From Bacteroidota bacterium (GTDB lineage: Bacteria; Bacteroidota; Ignavibacteria; Ignavibacteriales; Melioribacteraceae): a DNA stretch of 25,716 nt. The notes beneath the pieces were generated by a model. The model saw only the letters and a program-made list of their open reading frames with translations, did no database searches and was not told where the DNA came from. The DNA lies in assembly GCA_023453125.1 (NCBI GenBank), contig JAEXUB010000006.1, forward strand, positions 1 to 25,716. Direction: 5' to 3'. Position numbers and translations under genes: made by a program. Of this stretch, positions 7,542 through 15,517 are shown piece by piece (position 1 is the stretch's first letter; the number at the start of each line of letters is the position of its first letter).

Positions 7542-8564
7542 TTGGCTAATCCTGTTACAGCATTGGTGGTTTTCGGATTTATAGTTTTTATGGCTATCCT
7601 GATTCTTATGCCCCGATTCGGACTTTTATTTCTTTGGAAAAAAGGGAAGGCTGATAAAAAGAAAATACTGATTGAAGATAGTCTAAAATTCATTTATGAC
7701 CTGAAGATTAGGAAGAAGGAATGCTATAAAGAGAAACTGGCTTTAGCTCTCAATATCAATTCTGCCAAGCTCGAGGAATTAATTAAGATTCTCACCGATT
7801 CCAATCTGATTACAATCTCAGATGATAAGATTGATTTTACAGAAGAGGGAAAGAGCTATGCGGTTAAAGTTGTCCGTATACACCGCCTTCTTGAAAAATT
7901 CCTTGCAGAGGAAACAAGTATTAAGGAAGATAACTGGCATCTTGTAGCTGAGGATAAAGAACATACCATAAGCGATGAAGAGGCGGAAAACCTTTCTGCG
8001 CGTCTCGGGAATCCTTTTACCGACCCGCACGGAGATCCGATTCCTCTTGTAACCGGGGAAGAATTTGTAAAAGAAACCATTGCATTGCCCGAGTTTGAAA
8101 TAAACAGCACAGGCATTATTGCCCACATTGAAGATGAACCGACTGATATTTATTCAAGTATTATGTCTAAAAACCTTCCGCTGGGTACAATTGTAAGGCT
8201 AACCGGGCGGAGTAACGATAAATTTTCTATTGAAGCGGAAGGGAGAAATATTGAGCTTACCCGAAAAGAAGCAGAGAATATTTTTCTTTCGGAACCGGAG
8301 ATTGAATTAAATGAGGCTGTTTACGGGAGGTTATCCGATCTGAAGGAGAATCAATCTGCCGTAATTGCCGGAATTTCAAAAGCGATGAGGGGGCAGCAGA
8401 GAAGAAGATTGCTCGATTTCGGATTTGTACCGGGGACAAAAGTTTCGGTACGCCTCGTGAGCCTTGGGAACGATCCCGTTGCCTATGATATAAGGAATAC
8501 GACGGTTGCAATAAGAAAACAGCAGGCTGAACTGATTTTTATAAAAAAGGAATCGGAAGGTTAA
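7542..8564 (+). CDS. Membrane-tethered DtxR/MntR-like metal-dependent regulator with FeoA-like domains
   Basis: A 340-residue protein starting at TTG. Residues 5-32 form a hydrophobic helix followed by a lysine-rich stretch, so it should be anchored with its body in the cytosol. Residues about 43-105 are a winged helix of the DtxR type (EDSLKFIYDL). Residues 108-175 are the metal-binding dimerisation domain (HRLLEKFL, DPHGDPIPL). Two SH3/FeoA-like modules follow, weak at about 188-250 and clear at 262-336 (MRGQQRRRLLDFGFVPGT). By alignment the metal site is Asp46, His114, Glu137, Glu140 and His141. This matches the MntR set (Asp8, His77, Glu99, Glu102, His103) rather than DtxR, which has Met10 and Cys102. 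It is the first gene of the feo operon and four bases before feoB, so it probably senses Fe(II) or Mn(II) and represses this operon. Confidence 0.88.
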   Translation: MANPVTALVVFGFIVFMAILILMPRFGLLFLWKKGKADKKKILIEDSLKFIYDLKIRKKECYKEKLALALNINSAKLEELIKILTDSNLITISDDKIDFTEEGKSYAVKVVRIHRLLEKFLAEETSIKEDNWHLVAEDKEHTISDEEAENLSARLGNPFTDPHGDPIPLVTGEEFVKETIALPEFEINSTGIIAHIEDEPTDIYSSIMSKNLPLGTIVRLTGRSNDKFSIEAEGRNIELTRKEAENIFLSEPEIELNEAVYGRLSDLKENQSAVIAGISKAMRGQQRRRLLDFGFVPGTKVSVRLVSLGNDPVAYDIRNTTVAIRKQQAELIFIKKESEG

Positions 8565-8568
8565 TAGA

Positions 8569-9354
8569 ATGAGCGATAGCGGATGCGCGACGTGCCCGAT
8601 GCATAATGCAGGAAATCTGACGCGGCTTGGAATTAATATGGAAGAAGCCGACTTTGTAGTTGCCCTCGCCGGCAATCCCAATACTGGCAAAAGTACAGTA
8701 TTCAACAGCCTTACCGGTTTGAAACAGCATACCGGAAACTGGCCCGGCAAAACCGTCGGCAGAGCCGAAGGGGCATTTAAATATGCAGAGAGTAAATATA
8801 AAATAATTGATCTGCCCGGAACCTATTCACTTCTGTCGACAAGTGCGGACGAAGAAATAGCACGCGATTTTATTTTATTCGGCCAGCCCGATGTTACAGT
8901 TATTGTGGCAGACGCTACTCGTCTTGAAAGAAATCTTAATCTTGTCCTTCAGGTACTCGAAATTACCGACAGAGCAGTATTGTGTGTTAATCTTATCGAC
9001 GAAGCCAAAAGGCATAAAATTAGTGTAAATGAAAGGCAGTTATCACGCTCGCTCGGAATTCCTGTTATTCCCGCTGCAGCCCGGCAGGGAACCGGGATTA
9101 AAGAGCTGCTTAACAGCATTCACGAAGTTGCAACGGGCAAATATATCTGCAAACCATACAGGCTTGAGAAATATTCATCCAAACTTCAGAACGCAATTGA
9201 AAAGCTTACCAAAGAAGTCCTCGAAATTTTCCCGGGACTTCCGAATGCGCGGTGGGTTGCATTAAGGCTGCTTGAAGGGGACCAGAAGATTATGGATGCG
9301 GTTAAAAACGGTGAATTGAAATCACTTATTCTTAAACCTGAAGTGAAGGCTTGA
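8569..9354 (+). CDS. feoB: FeoB GTPase part (split FeoB, N-terminal half)
   Basis: The cytosolic G-protein and GDI part of the ferrous iron transporter FeoB, here a separate 261-residue gene. G1 is GNPNTGKST with Lys41, the switch region is NWPGKTV, G3 is DLPGTYSL at 81-88 and G4 is NLID instead of the common NMVD. Residues about 190-255 fit the helical GDI domain. An unusual N-terminal leader carries Cys6 and Cys9 (CATCPMH) before the G domain. It follows the regulator by four bases with GGAAGG as ribosome site. The stop TGA (9352-9354) lies six bases before the ATG of the channel gene, so the two parts are surely coupled. The split lies between the GDI and the helix before the first membrane segment; both halves are otherwise intact, so it is not a simple frameshift. 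Confidence 0.95.
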   Translation: MSDSGCATCPMHNAGNLTRLGINMEEADFVVALAGNPNTGKSTVFNSLTGLKQHTGNWPGKTVGRAEGAFKYAESKYKIIDLPGTYSLLSTSADEEIARDFILFGQPDVTVIVADATRLERNLNLVLQVLEITDRAVLCVNLIDEAKRHKISVNERQLSRSLGIPVIPAAARQGTGIKELLNSIHEVATGKYICKPYRLEKYSSKLQNAIEKLTKEVLEIFPGLPNARWVALRLLEGDQKIMDAVKNGELKSLILKPEVKA

Positions 9355-9359
9355 ACTTT

Positions 9360-10784
9360 ATGAGCGGCAAGGAAAAAGATATTATAGAAATTACCAATAA
9401 GCTCCGATGGGAACTGGGGGACAATTTTCACGATTCTCTCGTTGAATCCATTTACTCTGAGGCATCTGAAATTGCCTCAAAAGCTGTCTCAAAAGAGGAT
9501 GAAAAACCGAAGTTTAATTTTGATGCCGGTCTTGATAAAATTGTCACCAGTAAAATACTCGGTTTTCCCATTATGCTTTTGCTGCTTGCTTTGGTTTTCT
9601 GGCTTACAATAATCGGGGCAAATATCCCTTCTGAATTTCTCGCTACAATTCTAATTGATAAGGTTTATCCCTTTCTAAAGGGTGTGTTTGTTAGTTTGGG
9701 TTCTCCTGCCTGGCTGACAGGTATACTGATAGACGGCGGTTATCTGGCTTCTGCGTGGGTTGTGGCTGTAATGCTCCCTCCAATGGCAATATTCTTCCCG
9801 GTATTTACTTTGCTCGAAGATTTTGGATATCTTCCCCGTGTTGCATTCAATTTGGATAGTATTTACAGGAAAGTAGGCGCCCACGGCAAACAGGCATTAA
9901 CGATGAGTATGGGATTCGGATGCAATGCCGCCGGCGTTGTTGCCGCAAGAATTATTGACAGCAAAAGGGAAAGACTAATTGCAATTATTACAAATAATTT
10001 CTCTTTATGTAACGGAAGATGGCCTACACAAATTCTGATTGCTACAATTTTCATAGGAGGCGCAGTTGCGCCTTCGGTTGCAGGACTCGTGTCTGCTGCA
10101 GCAGTTGTTACAATTGCGTTATTAGGCATCGGATTCAGTTTACTTATTTCCTGGGGGCTCTCCAAATCGGTTCTTAAAGGAGAAACTTCCTCATTCAGTC
10201 TTGAACTTCCCCCATACAGGCCCCCGCGGCTTTTAACAACACTATACACATCTCTTATAGACAGGACGCTTATAGTTTTATGGAGGGCTGTTGTCTTTGC
10301 ACTGCCGGCAGGAATGATTATCTGGCTGGTTGCAAATATAAATATCGGCGGAGAAAGTATTGCGGTGCATTTAATTGATTTTATGAATCCATTCGGGATT
10401 CTTATTGGCCTTAACGGTGTGATTCTGCTTGCATATATTATTGCCATACCGGCAAACGAAATTGTTGTGCCGACTATTTTGATGCTTACGGTTTTATCAT
10501 TAAAGATGACCGCAGTTGGAGCAGGGGCGGGGGTCCTTTTTGATACCGGTTCCGAAGCGGCAACTGCACAGATTCTTCAGCAGGGGGGATGGACTCTATT
10601 AACCGGGATCAATTTAATGATTTTCAGCCTTCTTCATAATCCCTGCTCTACAACCATTTATACAATTTATAAGGAAACAAAGAGTTTGAAGTGGACAATG
10701 GTTTCGACTTTTCTTCCAATTGTGATGGGGCTGACCATCTGTTTTCTTTTAACTCAATTTTGGAGGATTTTTACAGGGAGCTGA
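9360..10784 (+). CDS. feoB: FeoB membrane channel part (split FeoB, C-terminal half)
   Basis: A 474-residue inner-membrane protein with the two Gate domains and core of FeoB. It begins with a cytosolic helix (VESIYSEASEIASKAV), then about eight to ten membrane segments. Cysteines linked to iron passage in FeoB are kept: GFGCNAAG (Cys188), FSLCNGRWPT (Cys217) and HNPCSTTIY (Cys429). The flanking residues differ from the usual GCNVPA and FMSCxARLPVY. The motif IPANEIVVP also fits the family. I prefer ATG at 9360, with GAAGG ten bases upstream; TTG at 9351 in the same frame overlaps the previous stop and has no room for a ribosome site. It should pair with the GTPase gene just upstream to import Fe(II). 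The altered pore motifs leave open a different divalent metal such as Mn(II). Confidence 0.93.
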   Translation: MSGKEKDIIEITNKLRWELGDNFHDSLVESIYSEASEIASKAVSKEDEKPKFNFDAGLDKIVTSKILGFPIMLLLLALVFWLTIIGANIPSEFLATILIDKVYPFLKGVFVSLGSPAWLTGILIDGGYLASAWVVAVMLPPMAIFFPVFTLLEDFGYLPRVAFNLDSIYRKVGAHGKQALTMSMGFGCNAAGVVAARIIDSKRERLIAIITNNFSLCNGRWPTQILIATIFIGGAVAPSVAGLVSAAAVVTIALLGIGFSLLISWGLSKSVLKGETSSFSLELPPYRPPRLLTTLYTSLIDRTLIVLWRAVVFALPAGMIIWLVANINIGGESIAVHLIDFMNPFGILIGLNGVILLAYIIAIPANEIVVPTILMLTVLSLKMTAVGAGAGVLFDTGSEAATAQILQQGGWTLLTGINLMIFSLLHNPCSTTIYTIYKETKSLKWTMVSTFLPIVMGLTICFLLTQFWRIFTGS

Positions 10785-10785
10785 T

Positions 10786-11574
10786 ATGCTGAAGAATATT
10801 TTCATTTTTGTACTGATAATAATTTTTGCCGGGACTATAAATGCGCAGCAATTGAATTATAAAATTGTTCCGGACCGCCCCGATTTTACAAATTCCCCCC
10901 TTGTAGTACCAATGGGGAGTGTTCAGATTGAATCGGGCATATACTTTTCAAAATGGTCTTCCGACCAGTCTGTTCCAAAACTGGAGACTAATGATATAGG
11001 GATTTTTTCAACTCTTGTTAGAGTATCACTTTCTGAAATGTTTGAACTCCGTGCCGGAGGGGAATACCTGATGCGCAGAGTAAAGGAAGGGTCCCTTGAA
11101 ACTAACTTGAAAGGGCTGAATGCTTTATATGCAGGGACAAAATTCCAGTTCCTTAAATCGGAAAACTCATTTGCAGATGCAGCAGCAGTAGCCGAGATTG
11201 CACTCCCTTTCGGAAGCGCCGATTTCAAACCTGCAAAGGCTGAGCCGAAAATTTATTTGTCCCTCGCTCACTTATTGTCCGGACCTTTTTCCGTAACGTA
11301 CAATGCCGGAACCCAATACCAGAGCGGTATTGAAGAGTATCTATATTTTTACAGCATCAGTTTTGGGATTGAAATAAGCGACAGAATTGGGGGATTTGCA
11401 GAGCATTACGGAATGCTTTTAAATAGTGCGGCTCCGAGATATTTTGCAGATGCGGGAATCAGTTATCTTCAAAATGAAAATTTGATGGTAGATCTATCTT
11501 TTGGAAAAGAATTTACCCCGGATGCAAATTACTGGTTTATCTCCGCAGGCTTTTCAATCAGGCTGCCTAAATAA
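10786..11574 (+). CDS. Outer-membrane beta-barrel protein, MetA/phenol-degradation-type family
   Basis: A 262-residue protein with a clear signal peptide (residues 1-20, ending NAQQ). The remainder is alternating aromatic/polar strands typical of an outer-membrane barrel. The start PDRPDFTNSP followed by VPMGSVQIESG (46-56) matches the pattern of the putative MetA-pathway (PF13557-like) barrel family. It ends near the tail with FISAGFSIRLPK, a strand closing with a near-terminal aromatic. The ATG follows the feoB stop by one base, so it is part of the feo operon. A role in passage of metal or a small ligand through the outer membrane is an inference from context only. Four bases separate its stop from the convergent ppk1 stop. 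Confidence 0.7.
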   Translation: MLKNIFIFVLIIIFAGTINAQQLNYKIVPDRPDFTNSPLVVPMGSVQIESGIYFSKWSSDQSVPKLETNDIGIFSTLVRVSLSEMFELRAGGEYLMRRVKEGSLETNLKGLNALYAGTKFQFLKSENSFADAAAVAEIALPFGSADFKPAKAEPKIYLSLAHLLSGPFSVTYNAGTQYQSGIEEYLYFYSISFGIEISDRIGGFAEHYGMLLNSAAPRYFADAGISYLQNENLMVDLSFGKEFTPDANYWFISAGFSIRLPK

Positions 11575-11577
11575 GAA

Positions 11578-13710
11578 TCAGGTATTCTTCTGCTTCTTTT
11601 TTAATGCCTTTCTATGCGAGCTTAATGCTAGATTCATCAGCCATTCATGAAGGCATACCTTATCGTCTCCTACTACCTTTCTATTTGGGAGATATTTCCC
11701 GGTCGGGAGCAGAATGCGCGCCTTCCGGTTATCCTTTAATGACATCTTAAGTACTTTTTTAATCATTTTCATATGTTCCGGATCTTCAATGGGGAAAGAG
11801 GCTTCTACACGCCTGTCAAGATTCCTCTGCATAAGGTCTGCGCTGCTTGCATAGATCTCTTCCTGTCCGTCATTAAGGAAATAATAGAGTCTGCTGTGTT
11901 CCAGATAGCGTCCAACAATGCTTATGACCCTGATGTTTGAGCTGATCCCTTGGGCCTGGGGAATAAGGCAGCAAATGCCTCGAACAATCAGGTCAATTTT
12001 AACCCCCTTATTTGAAGCCTCATACAAGGCCGCAATTGAAAGAGGGTCTACCAGAGAATTGAGCTTTAATATTATATGCCCTTTTTTCCCTTCCTTAACA
12101 TTTTTAATTTCCCTCTCCACCAGTTCAAGGAATTTTTCCCTCATATTAATCGGGGCAACAATTAGCTTGCTGAAATTTCTCTGCTCGGAATAACCGGTAA
12201 GATAATTGAATATTTCCGCAACATCATTGCATATTTCATCGTTGCAGGTGAATAATCCGAAATCGGTATAAACTTTTGCGGTTTCGGTATTATAGTTGCC
12301 GGTACATAGATGCACGTATCTTTTAACTCCTTCGTTTTCTTTCCTTACCACGAGAGTCATTTTAGCGTGCGTCTTTAATCCGAGAAGTCCATAGACTACG
12401 TGAACACCTGCTTTTTCGAGCTCTCTGGCCCAGAAGATATTATTCTCTTCGTCGAACCGGGCTTTGAGTTCAACAAGTACGGCAACCTGTTTCTTCCGTT
12501 CCGCGGCTTCAATAAGGTATTTAATAATCGGGGAATTTGGCCCTACTCTGTAAAGAGTCTGTTTGATAGCCAGAACGTCAGGATCGAGGGATGCCTGTTT
12601 TATAAAATCGATTACGGGAGTAAATGATTCATAAGGATACTGCTGAAGGATATCTTTATTCCTTATAAGAGAAAAAATATTTTCATCGCTTTCAAAAACC
12701 GGAGGTGTAACCGGATGAAAAGGTTTTTCCTTAAGGCGGGGGATTGGCAGATCGTAAAGCATCATTAGGTCGCTAAGTCCAAGATTCCCGTCCAATCTGT
12801 GAACATCTTCATTGGTTATTTGAAGATTTTCTATAAGTGTATCCACCATATATTCGGGCATATTCTTTTCAACTTCAAGCCTAACAACAGAACCGAATTT
12901 TCTCTGTTTAACATTTTCCTCAATCAGGTCCAGAAGGTCTTCAGCTTCATCCTCCTGAATCTCAAGGTCGGTATTTCTGGTAATTCTGAAGCGGTGTGCT
13001 GTAATTATTTCCATACCCGGGAATAGCTGGTTCAGGTTGGCGCGTATAAGGTCTCCGATCCAGATGAATTTGACAGCGCCGTTTTCATTCGGAGCACCTG
13101 TATAGACGCTAAACTGGTCTATTCTTAAGAGCCTGGGGAGAATTGAGGGGACTTTAACCCTGGCAAAATGTTTTTCCCCTGTGCTTTTTTTAATCTGAAT
13201 GGCAAAGCTTAAGCTGAGGTTTGAAATGTATGGGAACGGCCTGCCGGGATCGAATGCAAGAGGCGTTAATACAGGAAAAATCTCCTTTTTAAAGTAGCTT
13301 TTCAGGTATTCCGCTTCTTCTGCTGTGAGTTCGCCCGGTTCGCATATATGGATATTGTTCTTTTTTAATTCCGGTATAATATCTTCTGAAAGGTAAGAAT
13401 AAACTTCATTAAGCATCTGTCTTACTTCGGCCTCTATTTTCTGCAGTGTTTCAATAGGGGTAAGGCCGTCAACTCCCGGTTCAATAATCTTTGCCCTAAT
13501 CTGTTCTTTCAGTCCCGAAACGCGGATCATATAAAATTCGTCAAGATTTGAAAAGAAGATTGAGAGGAACTTCACTCTTTCCAGTAAAGGGAGTTTAGGG
13601 TCCAGTGCCTCGTCCAGTACTCTTCTGTTGAACTCAAGCCAGCTCAGGTCTCTGTTAAAAAAGTTTTCGGGAGTAATATATTTAGACAATTTATTAATAA
13701 AGGGAGCCAT
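11578..13710 (-). CDS. ppk1: Polyphosphate kinase 1
   Basis: Makes inorganic polyphosphate from ATP, and can work in reverse, at the cytosol or inner membrane. The protein has 710 residues, the normal size. The N-terminal domain shows FFNRDLSWLEFNRRVLDEA and the middle IFFSNLDEFYMIRV. The two phospholipase-D-like halves contain the autophosphorylated histidine in THAKMTL (His448, equivalent to His435 of E. coli) and the second active-site histidine in LEHSRLYYF (His605, equivalent to His592). The tail is lysine-rich. The ATG lies 11 bases after the stop of the deaminase gene. Its stop lies four bases from the convergent barrel gene, leaving no space for a terminator between the two operons. 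Confidence 0.97.
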   Translation of the reverse strand: MAPFINKLSKYITPENFFNRDLSWLEFNRRVLDEALDPKLPLLERVKFLSIFFSNLDEFYMIRVSGLKEQIRAKIIEPGVDGLTPIETLQKIEAEVRQMLNEVYSYLSEDIIPELKKNNIHICEPGELTAEEAEYLKSYFKKEIFPVLTPLAFDPGRPFPYISNLSLSFAIQIKKSTGEKHFARVKVPSILPRLLRIDQFSVYTGAPNENGAVKFIWIGDLIRANLNQLFPGMEIITAHRFRITRNTDLEIQEDEAEDLLDLIEENVKQRKFGSVVRLEVEKNMPEYMVDTLIENLQITNEDVHRLDGNLGLSDLMMLYDLPIPRLKEKPFHPVTPPVFESDENIFSLIRNKDILQQYPYESFTPVIDFIKQASLDPDVLAIKQTLYRVGPNSPIIKYLIEAAERKKQVAVLVELKARFDEENNIFWARELEKAGVHVVYGLLGLKTHAKMTLVVRKENEGVKRYVHLCTGNYNTETAKVYTDFGLFTCNDEICNDVAEIFNYLTGYSEQRNFSKLIVAPINMREKFLELVEREIKNVKEGKKGHIILKLNSLVDPLSIAALYEASNKGVKIDLIVRGICCLIPQAQGISSNIRVISIVGRYLEHSRLYYFLNDGQEEIYASSADLMQRNLDRRVEASFPIEDPEHMKMIKKVLKMSLKDNRKARILLPTGKYLPNRKVVGDDKVCLHEWLMNLALSSHRKALKKKQKNT

Positions 13711-13721
13711 TATACCATTAC

Positions 13722-14219
13722 CTATTTTTTGATTTTACGTGCTGATGAATAATTATCCAGGTCGTAATTTATTGTATTTGAAGGCATATCAAGTTTTCTG
13801 ATTTTGACCTTGGCCTTTTTGAAAAATTCAACTGCAAGAGTATCGTGGTAATCGGAAAAGATAACAATTTCCTTAATCCCCGCTCCAATAAGAGCCTTTG
13901 CGCAGTTAGTACAGGGCATATTTGTAATATAGGCTGTAGCCCCTATAGTGCTTATACCGTGGATTGAGCATTGCAGAATGGCATTCATCTCGGCGTGCAG
14001 GGTGCGTACGCAATGATTATCAACAACCATGCATCCGGCATCGTCGCAATGTTCATCCCCCGGAATAGAGCCGTTATATCCGGTAGAAAGGATTCTTTTT
14101 TCTCTTACAAGAACGCATCCGCAATGCATTCTGGGGCAGGTAGCCCTTTCCGAAACCAGCATGGCCAGTTTAAGAAAATATTCATCCCACGAAGGGCGTT
14201 TAGCTTTTTTCTTTTCCAT
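13722..14219 (-). CDS. dCMP/cytidine deaminase-family protein (ComEB-like)
   Basis: A 165-residue zinc deaminase of the dCMP deaminase/ComEB family, which converts dCMP to dUMP for thymidylate synthesis. The zinc site is complete: His75-Ala-Glu77 (RTLHAEMNAI) and Pro102-Cys103-Thr-Asn-Cys106 (MPCTNCAKAL). The N-terminal part has RPSWDEYFLKLA and the substrate-loop motif GYNGSIPGDEHC, with added cysteines (CxPRMHCGC, HCDDAGC) as in dCMP deaminases. GGGTAAT precedes the ATG as a weak ribosome site. It is followed after 11 bases by ppk1, and 107 bases separate it from the histidine kinase upstream. The ComEB symbol comes from competence loci and there is no sign of such a role here, so no symbol is given. 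Confidence 0.93.
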   Translation of the reverse strand: MEKKKAKRPSWDEYFLKLAMLVSERATCPRMHCGCVLVREKRILSTGYNGSIPGDEHCDDAGCMVVDNHCVRTLHAEMNAILQCSIHGISTIGATAYITNMPCTNCAKALIGAGIKEIVIFSDYHDTLAVEFFKKAKVKIRKLDMPSNTINYDLDNYSSARKIKK

Positions 14220-14326
14220 ATTACCCTTTGAATAATTTATACAAGAATTTATATAAAAATTTATGAATATTCCCTTAAAAATTAAAGAAATGGGAATTAC
14301 GGTAGAAATAAGGGGGCCGGAGGGGG

Positions 14327-15517
14327 CTATTCGCTGTTATTTAACACAATTTTGAAAGTTGTACCTTTGTTCTGCACTGAATCTTTAACAAATATCCTCC
14401 CTTTGTGGTAGTCTTCCACTATTCTTTTTGAGAGGCTTAATCCAAGCCCCCAGCCTCTCCGCTTTGTGCTGAAGCCGGGTTTAAAGATTTCATTGCGCAG
14501 TTTGTAATCGATCCCTTTACCGTTATCGGCAACTTCAATCTCAATTGATTTACTGGTTTTGGCAAAAGTTACCTTTACAAAACCTTCATTTGCTTCAATA
14601 GCGTCGAGTGCGTTTTTAATTAGGTTTTCAATTACCCATTCAAAAAGTTCGGCGTTAAGATCGGTTTCAATCTGCTGGTCCCCCTCGAGGGAAATCTTAA
14701 CCTGTTTGCCGGTATGAGGCAGGCGCTTTCCGAAATAGGTAACAACTCTTGAAATTACCTCATACAGGTTTTCTTTTTTCAATTCGGGTCTGGAGCCTAT
14801 TTTTGAAAAGCGCTGAATAATTTTATTGAGGCGGGTGAGGTCGCTTTCAATTTCCTGCGAGGCATCCAGGACTTTGTCTGGATTGTTGTGGTACATCTTA
14901 AGTATTTCATTCCACCCCATAAGGCTCGAAATAGGAGTGCCGAGCTGATGGGCAGTTTCTTTTGACATACCGACCCAGATATTGCTCTGTTCGCTTTTCT
15001 TAAGGTAATTGAAGCTTGTATAGGCTATAAGCAAAAAGAGGAAAGCAATTAAAATCTGCAGGTAGGGGTAGTATCTAAGCTGTTCAACAAGATTGGAATC
15101 GCCGTAATATACTTTTTGCTGAACTGACCCCATTATTTCAACCAGAATAGGCTCGTGTATCTGTTTGTATTCCAGCAATTTTGATTTTAAAAATTTCTCC
15201 TGCTCGGCCGGCTGCATCTTCGGGTCGATTTTAATATTACGGTGGTTAATAATTTTATCCGAAGCATCGGTAAGTATAAGAGGGAAATCAATACGCAGCA
15301 TAATGTTGTTGAATATAAAGGTAAGGTCCTGCGAAGGTTCGCTATTGGCAACAAAGCGGAGTCCGTCTGCAAATAGTTCAACAACCTGTTTTTCTCTTGT
15401 CTGGAGTTTTGTGATAAGGCTCTGGGAATAATACAACGTACCAATTGAGATTGCAAGAGCAAGCAGAAGCAGCCCAAACTTAATATTGGCCGAAGAAATT
15501 ATTTTAGATAATTTCAT
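14327..15517 (-). CDS. Membrane sensor histidine kinase without adjacent response regulator
   Basis: A 396-residue sensor kinase. Hydrophobic helices at about 13-35 and 152-171 frame an extracytoplasmic sensing domain of about 115 residues. The DHp domain holds the phosphoacceptor in SKETAHQLGTPISSL, His190. The ATPase domain shows the N box (VIENLIKNALDAI), G1 (EVADNGKGID), an F-box (FKPGFSTK) and G2 (RGWGLGLSLSKRIVEDY). No response regulator lies nearby. The ATG directly abuts the purA TAA stop on the minus strand, which points to translational coupling with purA. The ligand is unknown. The 107 bases between this gene and the deaminase gene hold only weak repeats, including GC-rich bases just before the stop. 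Confidence 0.93.
   Translation of the reverse strand: MKLSKIISSANIKFGLLLLALAISIGTLYYSQSLITKLQTREKQVVELFADGLRFVANSEPSQDLTFIFNNIMLRIDFPLILTDASDKIINHRNIKIDPKMQPAEQEKFLKSKLLEYKQIHEPILVEIMGSVQQKVYYGDSNLVEQLRYYPYLQILIAFLFLLIAYTSFNYLKKSEQSNIWVGMSKETAHQLGTPISSLMGWNEILKMYHNNPDKVLDASQEIESDLTRLNKIIQRFSKIGSRPELKKENLYEVISRVVTYFGKRLPHTGKQVKISLEGDQQIETDLNAELFEWVIENLIKNALDAIEANEGFVKVTFAKTSKSIEIEVADNGKGIDYKLRNEIFKPGFSTKRRGWGLGLSLSKRIVEDYHKGRIFVKDSVQNKGTTFKIVLNNSE

Noticed and set aside
9340..9365. FeoB as a frameshifted pseudogene
   Set aside because: Both halves keep all motifs, each has its own start and ribosome site, and the break lies at a domain boundary, so a true split is more likely than decay.
9863..10447. 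Open frame of 194 codons on the minus strand
   Set aside because: Antisense to the FeoB channel gene, whose helices and cysteine motifs are clearly coding.
14220..14326. ATTCCC/GGGAAT repeat as a terminator between the kinase and deaminase genes
   Set aside because: Only six base pairs with a 17-base loop and no following T-run.
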